In this document: positions 26,260 to 36,112 of the stretch, one piece after another
Layout of the letters: each line of letters starts with the position of its first letter
How positions within the stretch are numbered: position 1 is the first letter of the stretch
Assembly (NCBI RefSeq): GCF_008017805.1
Contig: NZ_VRTT01000021.1
Coordinates: forward strand, 40,910-104,909
DNA length: 64,000 nucleotides
Source: Paenibacillus sp. N3.4
GTDB lineage: Bacteria > Bacillota > Bacilli > Paenibacillales > NBRC-103111
Direction of reading: 5' to 3'
Made by a program: the position numbers and the translations under genes
Notes under the pieces: generated by a model
Seen by the model: the letters and a program-made list of their open reading frames with translations, nothing else
Told to the model about the DNA's origin: nothing
The model's database searches: none

Positions 26260-26841
26260 ATGAGTTTCATCCCTATGGTCGTCGAACAGGACGCGCGCGG
26301 TGAAAGAGGATATGACATTTACTCTCGTTTGCTGAAGGACCGCATTATTTTTCTCGGCACGGGCGTTAACGATGTTGTTGCGAATTCCATCATTGCTCAG
26401 CTACTTTTCTTGGCCGCACAAGATCCTGATAAAGATATTTCGATTTACATCAACAGCCCAGGTGGTTCCATTACAGCCGGTATGGCTATCTATGATACCA
26501 TGCAGTTCATCAAGCCAGACGTTTCCACGATCTGCGTAGGTATGGCTGCTTCCATGGGAGCTTTCCTGCTTACAGCAGGTGCCAAAGGCAAACGTTACGC
26601 GCTGCCTAACAGCGAAGTCATGATTCACCAACCACTCGGCGGTGCTGAGGGGCAAGCTTCGGACATCGAGATCCGCGCTAAGCGTATTTTGAAAATGAGA
26701 GATAACCTCAACAAAATTCTTGCCGAGCGCACAGGACAAACCTTCGAACGCATCGAGAAAGATACCGACCGCGACAACTTCATGAGTGCGGCGGAAGCAG
26801 CAGCCTACGGACTCATCGATAAAGTTATCGAACGTGTGTAG
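26260..26841 (+). CDS. clpP: ATP-dependent Clp protease proteolytic subunit
   Basis: This 193-residue serine peptidase has the triad Ser in GMAASMGAF, His in [10 protein letters not shown] and Asp in DTDRDNFM, and the oxyanion sequence [11 protein letters not shown]. It forms the tetradecameric chamber used by ClpC, ClpX and ClpE and degrades tmRNA-tagged proteins. The start at 26260 ([10 protein letters not shown]) follows GAAGGAGGT; an earlier in-frame start would overlap it. Single gene between a CtsR-box promoter and a terminator. Confidence 0.98.
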   Translation: MSFIPMVVEQDARGERGYDIYSRLLKDRIIFLGTGVNDVVANSIIAQLLFLAAQDPDKDISIYINSPGGSITAGMAIYDTMQFIKPDVSTICVGMAASMGAFLLTAGAKGKRYALPNSEVMIHQPLGGAEGQASDIEIRAKRILKMRDNLNKILAERTGQTFERIEKDTDRDNFMSAAEAAAYGLIDKVIERV

Positions 26842-26865
26842 AACGAAAATAAATATGTGTTAAAT

Positions 26866-26914
26866 AAAGCTCTTTTGATGTGCATCTCACCATGCATACG
26901 AAAGAGCTTTTTTT
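26866..26914 (+). terminator. Terminator of clpP
   Basis: AAAGCTCTTT pairs with AAAGAGCTTT; an inner ATGTGCAT/ATGCAT part extends it, and T7 follows. Confidence 0.75.
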
Positions 26915-26934
26915 ATTGCCCGGTATTCCGCAGT

Positions 26935-26949
26935 ATGTAAACGGTTTAT
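26935..26949 (+). promoter_or_regulatory. Candidate cre site upstream of the sugar ABC operon
   Basis: ATGTAAACGGTTTAT matches the CcpA consensus WTGNNARCGNWWWCAW except at the CA near its end. It lies about 150 bp before the sugar-binding protein gene. CcpA itself is not in the window, but HprK and an HPr/Crh homologue are. Confidence 0.4.
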
Positions 26950-27102
26950 TTCCATTCACCGCGCGTTATGAAAGTTTATTATGCGTTATTTCGATAAACC
27001 GAATAATAAAATACACTTAGAACACAGCGGGAATATGGTCATACTTACGATCCTCATTCTTCCATAAACCGTGATCGACGATCTACATAGGAGGGGTAAT
27101 AG

Positions 27103-28410
27103 ATGAAATTATCATTCAAAAACATTCTGAGTACAGGACTCGTTACCATCATGTCAGCATCACTTCTGAGCGCATGTGGCGGAGCCGCTGCACCAAAGCC
27201 TAGCGCCATTGCCACAGCGCAGTCCGTTAGTAAACCGTTCGAAGGTAAAAAACTGTCTGTGGTTACCGCCAATCATCCGTGGGGTGACGCCATTAAAGTC
27301 TTGCTTCCGGAGTTTGAGAAGCAAACGGGTATTAAAGTCGACATTCAGAGCTTTTTCGAGGATCAATTAACACAAAAGCTGACCGTTCAATTTACCGCAG
27401 GTTCCGCTACCCCGGATGTTTACATGTTTCGTCCCATGCAGGACATCAAATTATTTTATAAAAACGGTTGGGTTCAACCGTTAGATGATTATGCCAAAAA
27501 GGATGCGAGCTACAACTTCAATGACTTCACAAAAACTTCAATCAGCTCTACAACAGTAGATAACAAGCTTGCAGGCATTCCCCTCATTACAGAGCAGCAC
27601 ATCCTTTATTATCGGAAGGACTTGTTAGAAAAAGCAAACATTGCTGTACCTAAAACCATGGAGGAATTGAAAGAGGCCGCCAAAAAATTGCATGATCCCA
27701 AAAACGAAATGTACGGCTTTGTATCCCGTGGTCAGCGCTCACCGCTCGTGGGCCAAATCTCCTCCTTTATTTATTCGGAGGGCGGCGAATTCAAGCAGGG
27801 CGATAAAGCTACTTTGAATACGCCAGAAGCGATCAAAGGAATGACAACCTATGCGAATTTGCTTAAAGATTACGCGCCGCCCGGCGTACTTAACATGTCC
27901 TGGCCGCAAGCCATCGGTATCTTCGCGCAAGGAAAGGTCGCTTTCTTCGCAGATGCCAATTCAATTTATTTGAATGCGAGTGATCCTGAAAAATCGAAAA
28001 TCGCCGATAAGGTCGGTTACGCGCAATTCCCAGCAGGAAGCGCAGGCTCCAAACCCTTTAACATCACTTCCTGGGGGTTAGCCATGAATTCCAAATCGGA
28101 AAGCAAAGATGCTTCATGGGAATTCATCAAATGGGCTACGAGCAAAGAGATCGTTCTTGCTACCCAGAAAAAAGGCAACCCCGGCCCTCGATTGTCCGTA
28201 TGGGAAAATCCCGATGGCATCGTTGCCTACCCTAAACAATTGGCGGAAGTGACCAAAGAAACACAAAAGGGAGGCGTTGACCACTCCCTGCCACAAGTTA
28301 GCGCTGTCAGCGAAGCTCGCGATATCATCGGAGCGATTGTTCAAAGGCGATTAGCGGTGAAGACATTAAAGCTGCTGCAGAACAAGCGAACAAAGAATTC
28401 CAAGCCTTGA
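27103..28410 (+). CDS. Sugar ABC transporter substrate-binding lipoprotein, C-terminus frameshifted
   Basis: This 435-residue family 1 extracellular solute-binding protein has a lipoprotein signal (basic start, hydrophobic core, lipobox LLSAC with Cys25) and a maltose-binding-like fold. After GAIVQ the reading turns into an odd basic tail. One more A in the AAA run at 28343-28345 restores AISGEDIKAAAEQANKEF and ends at 28433, as expected for the family, so a one-base deletion or error is likely. It captures an oligosaccharide or sugar outside the cell and passes it to the two permeases that follow. TAGGAGGGG precedes the ATG. Confidence 0.88.
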   Translation: MKLSFKNILSTGLVTIMSASLLSACGGAAAPKPSAIATAQSVSKPFEGKKLSVVTANHPWGDAIKVLLPEFEKQTGIKVDIQSFFEDQLTQKLTVQFTAGSATPDVYMFRPMQDIKLFYKNGWVQPLDDYAKKDASYNFNDFTKTSISSTTVDNKLAGIPLITEQHILYYRKDLLEKANIAVPKTMEELKEAAKKLHDPKNEMYGFVSRGQRSPLVGQISSFIYSEGGEFKQGDKATLNTPEAIKGMTTYANLLKDYAPPGVLNMSWPQAIGIFAQGKVAFFADANSIYLNASDPEKSKIADKVGYAQFPAGSAGSKPFNITSWGLAMNSKSESKDASWEFIKWATSKEIVLATQKKGNPGPRLSVWENPDGIVAYPKQLAEVTKETQKGGVDHSLPQVSAVSEARDIIGAIVQRRLAVKTLKLLQNKRTKNSKP

Positions 28411-28521
28411 TCGATAAAGAAACAGGCAAGTAATCCATTCATACAGTCGGATGCACCTCATAAAAGGTGATCCCTCATTCCTTAACCGCTTATCTCCATA
28501 AGAAAGGATATGTGATCAGAT

Positions 28522-29403
28522 ATGCCCACTAATTGGTTCGACCGCAATTTGAAATGGATATACACCCTGCCTGCGGTTATATTTGTTCTACTCATGATGG
28601 TGTTTCCGATTCTGTATACGGGAAGAATCAGCTTCTATGAATGGAGCATGTCCGCAATGACTCCGCCCAAATGGGTGGGACTGGCCAACTACACCGCACT
28701 GCTGACAGAAGAACGGTTTTGGAATTCTGTCAAAAGCACATTTACCTTCACAATCGGCTCTCTAGCCATTGAAACTGTGCTAGGCGTCGCCATTGCACTG
28801 CTGCTTTTTCGAGATTTCTTTGGTAAAAACATCGTGAAAACCTTATTCCTGCTGCCCATGGTAGCTACCCCTGTTGCAATGGGTCTAGTATGGCTGCTGA
28901 TCTATGAGCCAACCATCGGCGCTGCCAACACGATATTAAAAATGCTGGGGCTTAGCCCGCAGCTATGGATTGCTTCGCCTACTCAAGCCATTCCATCGCT
29001 TATTTTGATTGATGTATGGCAATGGACGCCGATGATTTCCCTCATTGTCATGGCTGGGTTAGCCACATTACCCAGTGAGCCTTACGAAGCGGCTGATGTC
29101 GACGGCGCCTCAGGCTGGCAGAAGCTGACTCACATTACTTTACCCTTGCTAAGACAAACCATTATCGTCGCCATGATGCTGAGACTCATCGATGTGTTAA
29201 AAACGTTCGATATCATCTACTCTACCACTCAAGGCGGTCCGAATAATGTATCGGAAACATTAAACATCTATGGGTACACCCTTGGGTTCCAATACTTTAA
29301 GCTAGGTACAGCCTCCTCGCTCCTAGTCATGTTTTTTGCTCTTGTCATGGGCGCTACACTTCTTATGATCTGGATTCGCAAACGTCTGGAGGCATCAGCA
29401 TGA
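28522..29403 (+). CDS. Sugar ABC transporter permease (MalF/UgpA type)
   Basis: This 293-residue membrane protein has six hydrophobic segments and the EAA loop for ATPase contact (EAADVDGASGWQKLTHITLPLL). It pairs with the next permease, whose start overlaps its stop by 4 bp (ATGA). No ATPase gene is in this operon; MsmX encoded at 55096-56226 is the likely partner. Confidence 0.93.
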   Translation: MPTNWFDRNLKWIYTLPAVIFVLLMMVFPILYTGRISFYEWSMSAMTPPKWVGLANYTALLTEERFWNSVKSTFTFTIGSLAIETVLGVAIALLLFRDFFGKNIVKTLFLLPMVATPVAMGLVWLLIYEPTIGAANTILKMLGLSPQLWIASPTQAIPSLILIDVWQWTPMISLIVMAGLATLPSEPYEAADVDGASGWQKLTHITLPLLRQTIIVAMMLRLIDVLKTFDIIYSTTQGGPNNVSETLNIYGYTLGFQYFKLGTASSLLVMFFALVMGATLLMIWIRKRLEASA

Positions 29404-30218
29404 AACAGAAAAAACGCCTTACCACCCTTCTTTTGTCACTGATTACGTTGATTGTAATAGTAGCTTTTTCTTTTCCTTTCATCTGGATGCTGCTCGCCTC
29501 GTTCAAGACGCAAACACAAATCATGTCGAGTGATCAATTCTTTATTTTCAAACCTACAGCGATTAACTATGCCAGTGTGTTTAAAGAATATGATTTCATG
29601 AAATTCGTGACCAATAGCTTTGTAGTTGCGACAGGCTCAACCATCGGCTCTCTCCTTTTAGGATTACCTGCGGCTTACGCCATTGCAAGGTACCGCATGC
29701 ACAGCTTTAGCTTGATTATATTGGTTGCGCGTATTGTTCCGGGTATCTCCTTCTTAATCCCTTGGTTCATCATCTTCTCTAAAATGGGATTGGTAGACAC
29801 GTATGCATCGCTCATATTAAGCCATATGCTTGTCGGACTTCCTTTTATTATTTGGGTCATGATATCTTTCTTCGAAGGACTGCCGAAGGAAATTGAGGAG
29901 TCGGGACTAATCGACGGATGTACACATTCCGGTGTCTTCACACGTATTGTACTGCCTATTTCCGGACCGGGCATCATTACATCGTCGCTCCTATCCTTCA
30001 TTTTTTCATGGAATAATTTCATGTTCTCTATCATCTTAGCTGGGGATAAGACGAAAACTTTGCCGATAGCTGTATTTAATTTCCTATCCTACTCAGAAAT
30101 CAACTGGGGAGCCTTGATGGCAGCAGCCTGTATCATTACTTTGCCTGTACTCATCATCGCTTTGCTCGCTCAACGATATATTGTCAGTGGTCTTGCGTCC
30201 GGTGCAGTGAAAGGATAA
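29400..30218 (+). CDS. Sugar ABC transporter permease (MalG/UgpE type)
   Basis: This 272-residue carbohydrate permease of the MalG type has six transmembrane segments and the EAA motif EESGLIDGCTHSGVFTRIVLP. It forms the membrane channel with the preceding permease. The operon then continues into a two-component pair 40 bp downstream. Confidence 0.93.
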   Translation: MKQKKRLTTLLLSLITLIVIVAFSFPFIWMLLASFKTQTQIMSSDQFFIFKPTAINYASVFKEYDFMKFVTNSFVVATGSTIGSLLLGLPAAYAIARYRMHSFSLIILVARIVPGISFLIPWFIIFSKMGLVDTYASLILSHMLVGLPFIIWVMISFFEGLPKEIEESGLIDGCTHSGVFTRIVLPISGPGIITSSLLSFIFSWNNFMFSIILAGDKTKTLPIAVFNFLSYSEINWGALMAAACIITLPVLIIALLAQRYIVSGLASGAVKG

Positions 30219-30258
30219 ACTGATCCGTAGGATTCCACAGGGTAAGGAGCGGTTTATC

Positions 30259-32013
30259 ATGAAAGGAAAACCGACAATTTTCAGTAAAGTAATGATCTTG
30301 ATCGTCCTGCTGGTAACCCCAGTGCTTATTCTTTATATCTATACCAATAAGGTCAGCGTGAATGTGGTTCAAGACGAAATTCAGTCTTCCAGCCTCACTC
30401 AACTGTCCTTTTTTCTTCAACAATTTGATACAACGGTGGAACAGCTTGCAATGTTCCCGGGCATTTTGGGTTCGGACCCCTATTTGCGTGACTTTGTCGA
30501 ACATCGGTCGAACAAGCCCTATGATCGGATTTCAGAGCAAACCCGAATTATGGAGAAGCTAAGCTTGCAAAGCGTTTCCAGTGCCTGGACGAATGATCTC
30601 ACCGTCTATTTACCGAAAGAAGCGACGGCCGTCTCCTCCAATCATTTAATCACCTACAATAAAGAAGATGTCACGACATACGCCCCTCTGCGAGGGTGGA
30701 TCTACGATCCTACAACCAGAGTAGAGGCACGGCAACCGGGTGCAAGATTTATTAGAGGAATTGTCGAACCCTATGGGGCAACTTCACTCTCTCAAATTAA
30801 ATCAATGATCCAAGTCAGCTTCTCGGTAAATAATGTCACGGCCATGCTGGATCAGGTCAAATCGGGCGGAAAAGGGGACCCTTTCTTTTACCGCTTCGGA
30901 CAACCGCCGATTAAGGGAAGCGATAGCGACAGCGAAATGCTTTCCGGTCTCATATCTGTCTTAGATTCCCAACGGTTAGGGGAGAAAGGCAGTTTGGTTA
31001 CGCAGCTGGGCGGCAAACAGTATGCGATCTTCTATGTGTTGTCCAAACAATTAAACTGGTTTCTAGTCGATTATGTACCCGTGGAAAATATACTCGCTCC
31101 TATTAAAAAGACAAACCAGCTTTTTTACACCACGATTGCCATGCTCCTGCTCATGAGCATCCTGGCAGCTTATTTCCTTTATCGAAATGTACAGCGGCCC
31201 ATTCGCAAGCTTGTACAAGGGGTTCAGCGGTTGAAAAAAGGGGAATTGTCTGCGAGGCTCCACTATCAACCTCACAATGAATTTGATTTCCTGTTCGAGC
31301 GGTTTAACGAAATGGCTGAGCAAATTCAAGATTTAGTTGAACACGTCTATGCCGAAAAGCTTCGTCTGCACGAAGCTAAATTGAAACAACTTCAGGCCCA
31401 AATTAATCCACATTTCTTGTATAACAGTTTATTTTTTGTCATTAATACCGCCAAGCTCGGTGATACCCGAGCCGTCGTCGCGATGAGCCAAAATTTAGCC
31501 GAATATTACCGGTATACAACCCGAATGGAAGTTCAGAACGCTACGCTACGCGAGGAAATCAAACTGTTGGAAAATTATTTGATGATTCATAATCTACGGA
31601 TGCAGCGGCTTCAGTATGTCATCGATATTCCAGAAAGCATGCTGGATGTGCAGATTCCGCGCCTGCTGCTTCAACCGCTTGTTGAAAACGCTATTGTACA
31701 TGGGATTGAAAATAAATCCGGCGACGGGATGATCCACATTACAGGAAAACAACAAGATCATTTTTACATGGTTATCATAGAGGATAACGGCGTAGGCATC
31801 AGTCTCCAAGTCCTGGGCGAACTCAAAAAGCAGTTGCTCCACCCCACAGACACAGAGGTCAGTTGCGGCGTATGGAACGTGCACCAACGTCTGCAATACA
31901 GCTTCGGCGAAGGATCAGGACTTGACATCGTATCAAGCAAATTGGGTGGACTGAAGGTCACGTTAACCTGGAGGAGGAATGAAGCCAATGACGCAACTCA
32001 TGATTGTGGATGA
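30259..32013 (+). CDS. Sensor histidine kinase, YesM type
   Basis: This 584-residue kinase has a transmembrane helix at about 8-28, a large extracellular sensor part, a second helix at about 280-300, a HAMP domain (NVQRPIRKLVQGVQRL) and the His_kinase domain with INPHFLYNSLFFV (phospho-His) and HATPase (LLLQPLVENAIVHGI, EDNGVGI). YesM-type kinases sense extracellular carbohydrate, often through the neighbouring binding protein. It overlaps the regulator gene by 26 bp. Confidence 0.92.
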   Translation: MKGKPTIFSKVMILIVLLVTPVLILYIYTNKVSVNVVQDEIQSSSLTQLSFFLQQFDTTVEQLAMFPGILGSDPYLRDFVEHRSNKPYDRISEQTRIMEKLSLQSVSSAWTNDLTVYLPKEATAVSSNHLITYNKEDVTTYAPLRGWIYDPTTRVEARQPGARFIRGIVEPYGATSLSQIKSMIQVSFSVNNVTAMLDQVKSGGKGDPFFYRFGQPPIKGSDSDSEMLSGLISVLDSQRLGEKGSLVTQLGGKQYAIFYVLSKQLNWFLVDYVPVENILAPIKKTNQLFYTTIAMLLLMSILAAYFLYRNVQRPIRKLVQGVQRLKKGELSARLHYQPHNEFDFLFERFNEMAEQIQDLVEHVYAEKLRLHEAKLKQLQAQINPHFLYNSLFFVINTAKLGDTRAVVAMSQNLAEYYRYTTRMEVQNATLREEIKLLENYLMIHNLRMQRLQYVIDIPESMLDVQIPRLLLQPLVENAIVHGIENKSGDGMIHITGKQQDHFYMVIIEDNGVGISLQVLGELKKQLLHPTDTEVSCGVWNVHQRLQYSFGEGSGLDIVSSKLGGLKVTLTWRRNEANDATHDCG

Positions 32014-33628
32014 TGAAGCTCACGTCGTTGAGCGTCTTGCAACTCTCGTACCTTGGGAGCAATTAGGCATAACTGCCGTACATAAAGCTTTTTCCGCAAG
32101 CGAAGCACTGGAGAAGCTTCACGAGAACCCCATTGACGTCGTCATCACCGATATTCGCATGCCTGTGATGACCGGGCTTGAATTATCGGCAATAATCGGA
32201 ACAAAATGGAAGAAAACCAGATGTATCCTTTTATCTGGTCATGCAGATTTCCAGTATGCGAAGGAAGCTCTTCATCAGGGTGCCGCCGGTTATTTATTGA
32301 AGCCCGTAACTGATGAAGAGTTGCTGGATACGGTCTCTCAAGTTCTACAGAAGCTGAAGGCAGAGTGGGAGCAGATTATTTCCCAAGAACGAGCGGCCCG
32401 AACGCTACGAGAAAACTTGCCGCAAATGCGTGCCGGCTTGCTAAATGAGCTGCTCCAGGGACGAAGGTTTACAGAAGCGGATCTGCAGGATAAAATGGCG
32501 ATGCTTCGGGTTCCCGATTTTAAGGGAAGTTCCTTCTGGTCGATGTTGGTCCGCCTCGAAGAACCGTTCCACAGCTACGATTCTCGAAGCTTAGCCCTCG
32601 TTGAGTATGCTGTGGGGAATATCGCAGAAGAGTTATTCGCCCCCCAGTTTGAGCTATGGCATGGTAAGGAAGCCCATGATTATTTAGTCTTCTTAATTAA
32701 GCTAGGCAGTAACCTTCAGGAAGACGCGAATATAGGAGATGAAGTGGAAATCTCGCATTCGCTGGAGCGGACTGCCGCGCAGCTGCAAACCGCTATTCAT
32801 GCTAATTTAAAAGGCTTTGCAACAATTCTGATTAGCCGCAAAGGCGTTTTTCCGGATGATTTGCCCATTCTTTACAACAACACCCTCTCCATGCTTAGGA
32901 GACGTATCGGAGCCGAACAGGATATGATTTTAACCTTTGCAGAAGAACAGCTTGAAGGTACAGAAATACGTTCCGTCCCCGCCCTATACGAATTGCCGAC
33001 ACTCGCTCAGTTGCTCGATGCAGGGCAATGGTCAACGGCCTATAAGCGTCTGGAGCGAATGATGGGTGAACTGAAAGAAAAGTCAGGAGACCTGCAGGAG
33101 CATCTGCTGGAAGTATACTTTTATATTGCTTCTGCAGCCTCTTATTACGCCCATAAAAATGGTCGATCACTTTCCGAATTAATCGGTCCCACCTTCGATA
33201 AGCTTGTGCAAGGCATTCCGCACCGTTCCTTTCAACAACTGCATAATTGGTCCATTGATCTGTTGAATCGATTGAAGAGCGAGAATGAGGACGATGCCAG
33301 GAATTCAAGAACCAAACTTATTGCTGAAGTTCAGCAATTCGTGGAGCAGCATTTATCTACGGATATTTCGCTTCTTGCTATCTCGGAGCATGTATTCATG
33401 CACCCTGTCTACATTTCAAAGATTTACAAGCTCGAAACCGGAGAGAATCTAAGCGAATATATACACCGTAAACGAATGGAGAAAGCTACGCATATGCTCC
33501 TGCATACACAGGAGAAAATTTATGAGATCTCCTCCAGAATCGGCTACCAACGCGCACACTCATTTATTAATGTATTTAAGAAGCACACAGGCTTGACGCC
33601 GCAAGAATATCGAGATAAATACGGGTAG
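31988..33628 (+). CDS. AraC-family response regulator, YesN type
   Basis: The protein has a receiver domain (MIVDDEAHVVERL, phospho-Asp in DVVITDIRMPVMTG, Lys in YLLKPVTD), a long middle part of about 300 residues without recognised motif, and a C-terminal AraC HTH pair (ISLLAISEHVFMHPVYISKI and IYEISSRIGYQRAHSFINVF). It is the likely activator of the transporter operon in front. The ATG at 31988 is chosen because GGAGGAGG lies about 10 bp upstream; the ATG at 31979 is too close to it. Confidence 0.92.
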   Translation: MTQLMIVDDEAHVVERLATLVPWEQLGITAVHKAFSASEALEKLHENPIDVVITDIRMPVMTGLELSAIIGTKWKKTRCILLSGHADFQYAKEALHQGAAGYLLKPVTDEELLDTVSQVLQKLKAEWEQIISQERAARTLRENLPQMRAGLLNELLQGRRFTEADLQDKMAMLRVPDFKGSSFWSMLVRLEEPFHSYDSRSLALVEYAVGNIAEELFAPQFELWHGKEAHDYLVFLIKLGSNLQEDANIGDEVEISHSLERTAAQLQTAIHANLKGFATILISRKGVFPDDLPILYNNTLSMLRRRIGAEQDMILTFAEEQLEGTEIRSVPALYELPTLAQLLDAGQWSTAYKRLERMMGELKEKSGDLQEHLLEVYFYIASAASYYAHKNGRSLSELIGPTFDKLVQGIPHRSFQQLHNWSIDLLNRLKSENEDDARNSRTKLIAEVQQFVEQHLSTDISLLAISEHVFMHPVYISKIYKLETGENLSEYIHRKRMEKATHMLLHTQEKIYEISSRIGYQRAHSFINVFKKHTGLTPQEYRDKYG

Positions 33629-33636
33629 TCGTAACC

Positions 33637-33692
33637 AAACAAAACCAGCCTAATGGATTGCTCAACGAGCGGCCATCAGGCTGGTTTTGTTT
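33637..33692. terminator. Bidirectional terminator
   Basis: AAACAAAACCAGCC pairs with GGCTGGTTTTGTTT, with A and T runs on both sides. It serves the regulator gene (plus) and the stalk-protein gene (minus), which converge here. Confidence 0.85.
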
Positions 33693-33723
33693 ACTTTTCC
33701 GATACAGACTACTATTCAACTCA

Positions 33724-35487
33724 TTATTTCTTTTCATCCAATGGGTAAAAAATAAGATCGATCGGGAATGCAGACCCAGCCGGAGGCGTAAATTCAATAT
33801 CTAACGCATCCTCCGTCCCCGTTGTGCGTGCTAACACTTCCATGCCATCGAAGGCTGTAATAACCCCAGAGGCCGGAACGGGAATGATCTCCCCATTAAT
33901 TTTGAACGGCCCTTTGAATACGCCGCCTTTAGCCATGATCATGACAGCCATTTTGCGCGGCTTATCGGCATGAATTTTATAAACGACCCCATAGTTGCCG
34001 CCGTTTTCCACGTTCTGTTTACGCATGACGTCATAGCCTTTGACGAATGGATCTGTTTTGTTGTCCCCAATCGTCAGCACAGACGTCTTCGTGAAGCTTG
34101 TTGCATCCACATCCCACTTGATTTCAGAGATTGGGAATGTTCCCCTCACGTGGCCTGTGAAGCCGAGAAGAGGCAGATCCTGCGCCGTAGTTGGCGTCAG
34201 ACGTTCATCGGTAACGCCAAACGAAATTTGCATCTCTCCGTCCGTTTCCACATCATAAAACAGGTTCACGCCTTGGCCTGGATAGAAATCAGGCAATTTC
34301 GCGTAAATATACGTTTCATGTGGTGGCACAGTCAATTCATCGGTGTATACATTATTCAGCAAGAAGTCTACAGACGCTTCGCTGCCAATTAAATTGGCAT
34401 ACACGGAAGGGTACACTTCCCCTTTATTCGTTGTTTTGATCGTGACCGGCTTATCTGAATTGTTCGTTGCGAAGATGGCCATCGTCATTTTTTGCTTAGT
34501 CCCGTTAACATGGTCCGCATAGAGACGGGCTTTGCCATTAATATTATCGCGGTATAGAATTCCTTTTTCCGTGAATTCTTCAGGGCTATCGCTGACTAAG
34601 AGCGTACGTCCAGGAACCTCTGTTGCTTTTTTAGGCAAAGGAACCATTTCGTTAAAATGGGACCAGATCGTGCCCCAGTCCGACTTAATGAAACCGCCAA
34701 CCGGTTTCGTATAGATTGGATATTCAACTTCATTCAAATAGGGTACATCCACAACCGTTACATTGCTGGTAAATACTTTACTTACGTTACCATGACGATC
34801 TTTGACCGTTAAGCTGACCGGATACTTGCCTGCCTTGAAGAAAACTTCCTGTTTGCCTGACCAGTCATAAGAAACAATACCTTCAGCATCAGGATCATAA
34901 CTAAGATCCAAGTACTTTACAGGCTCTCCGAGACGGTATGTAGGCTTCGCTGTGGTGAACTTAGCTACAGGTCTTGAATTGCCGCTCTGATCCATGTAGA
35001 CGCCCTCAGGCGTTGGGAAATTGACAATCTCCACACGACGAAGCTCACTGTTGTACGTGTATTTGGCACCCATGTAGTCGGCCAACCACGTCAGCTTCAC
35101 TAGAAGCTTCCCATTCACAATCGCAGCAACGGAATTGAAAGGAATATCCACGCCATTATTCGTTACCGTTTTGTGATCGGCATCCAGCACGATCGAATAA
35201 CCGGGAGGCGTCATCAAAATGGTACGCGTTGCGTCATTCCACTCTACCTTGAAGCCCATGGTATCGCCAAGGAATTTGGCAGGAACAAAGGTGCTGCCAT
35301 TTATGATGGTAGCAGGGGCATCCAAGTGAATTTGATCTTTATTAACGAACGCTTCTGACTTATCGATATAAAGTAAAATGAGGGATGAGCTTGCTGATAC
35401 TGCATGAACTGCCGGCGCTGTTAACGTACTGGCTACAAAGACTAGCACAGCCAGCAGCAAAGTAACTTCTTTTCTAAGTGCTTTCAT
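33724..35487 (-). CDS. Secreted copper amine oxidase-like stalk and PKD-domain protein
   Basis: The 587-residue protein has a signal peptide (basic start, LLLAVLVFVASTL, cleavage near AVHA). A copper amine oxidase N-terminal-like domain follows (INGSTFVPAKFLGDTMGFK, WNDATRTILM), then a PKD-like domain (AKPTYRLGEPVKYLDLSYDP, VSLTVKDRHG) and a long C-terminal beta-rich region. No enzyme motif is seen. Such modules are common on Paenibacillus surface proteins and are thought to bind other surface or matrix parts. The start at 35487 follows AAAGGAGTC; upstream codons lack a site. Its function is unknown. Confidence 0.8.
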   Translation of the reverse strand: MKALRKEVTLLLAVLVFVASTLTAPAVHAVSASSSLILLYIDKSEAFVNKDQIHLDAPATIINGSTFVPAKFLGDTMGFKVEWNDATRTILMTPPGYSIVLDADHKTVTNNGVDIPFNSVAAIVNGKLLVKLTWLADYMGAKYTYNSELRRVEIVNFPTPEGVYMDQSGNSRPVAKFTTAKPTYRLGEPVKYLDLSYDPDAEGIVSYDWSGKQEVFFKAGKYPVSLTVKDRHGNVSKVFTSNVTVVDVPYLNEVEYPIYTKPVGGFIKSDWGTIWSHFNEMVPLPKKATEVPGRTLLVSDSPEEFTEKGILYRDNINGKARLYADHVNGTKQKMTMAIFATNNSDKPVTIKTTNKGEVYPSVYANLIGSEASVDFLLNNVYTDELTVPPHETYIYAKLPDFYPGQGVNLFYDVETDGEMQISFGVTDERLTPTTAQDLPLLGFTGHVRGTFPISEIKWDVDATSFTKTSVLTIGDNKTDPFVKGYDVMRKQNVENGGNYGVVYKIHADKPRKMAVMIMAKGGVFKGPFKINGEIIPVPASGVITAFDGMEVLARTTGTEDALDIEFTPPAGSAFPIDLIFYPLDEKK

Positions 35488-35660
35488 TCTCTTTGACTCC
35501 TTTGACTTTCCCAAATTAATGTTCCAACGAAGGAACGGCAAATAGCCCTTTCCTTCATTGACCACGTTGTTTAGACGTAGCCACGAGAAAAAGGTTGCTA
35601 ATTTCCCTAAATGTTAACAAGATTGACACTTATTAAGTCAGTAAGTTAGTCTCATCCTGC

Positions 35661-35687
35661 AAAAAAGCCTCCTCGAAAGGAAGCTTT
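35661..35687 (-). terminator. Terminator of the rapZ-yvcK-whiA-HPr operon
   Basis: On the minus strand AAGCTTCCT/AGGAGGCTT with loop TTCG, followed by T6. Confidence 0.85.
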
Positions 35688-35694
35688 TGACGGA

Positions 35695-35964
35695 TTATTG
35701 GTTCTCCAATTCTTCCTTGCTAACTAACGTGACTAAAGCGTTTACAGCCTGCTCGGCATCCGAACCTTCTGCACTTATGAAGACTTCGGTCCCTGTGCTG
35801 ATCGCAAGACTCATAATTCCCATGATGCTTTTGGCATTCACTTTCTTTTCATCTTTCTCAACAAAGATCTCAGATGAAAACTTATTTGCCTCTTGAACAA
35901 ACAATGCCGCAGGTCTGGCATGAAGTCCTGTTCTCAACTTCACAACGACTGGACGTCTGGACAT
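35695..35964 (-). CDS. HPr-family phosphocarrier at the crh locus, with His15
   Basis: The 89-residue HPr-fold protein has TGLHARPA with the active His15 and NAKSIMG with regulatory Ser46. In B. subtilis the gene at this place (after yvcL/whiA) is crh, whose product has Gln15 and cannot act in the PTS. Here both phosphorylation sites are present, so it could work as PTS phosphocarrier and as HprK target and CcpA co-regulator. The start at 35964 follows AGGGGG. Whether a separate ptsH exists cannot be seen. Confidence 0.88.
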   Translation of the reverse strand: MSRRPVVVKLRTGLHARPAALFVQEANKFSSEIFVEKDEKKVNAKSIMGIMSLAISTGTEVFISAEGSDAEQAVNALVTLVSKEELENQ

Positions 35965-36112
35965 GGAACTAATTCCCCCTAGTGTGGAGCTTATATGAAT
36001 TACTATTGATAACATTGCTATACCTTATGTTTTAACATTATAGCATTTTTCCCTGAAGTACACTAGAAAAAATGCGAAAAACTTCTGCATCGTAAGTACA
36101 AGGACTACATAC

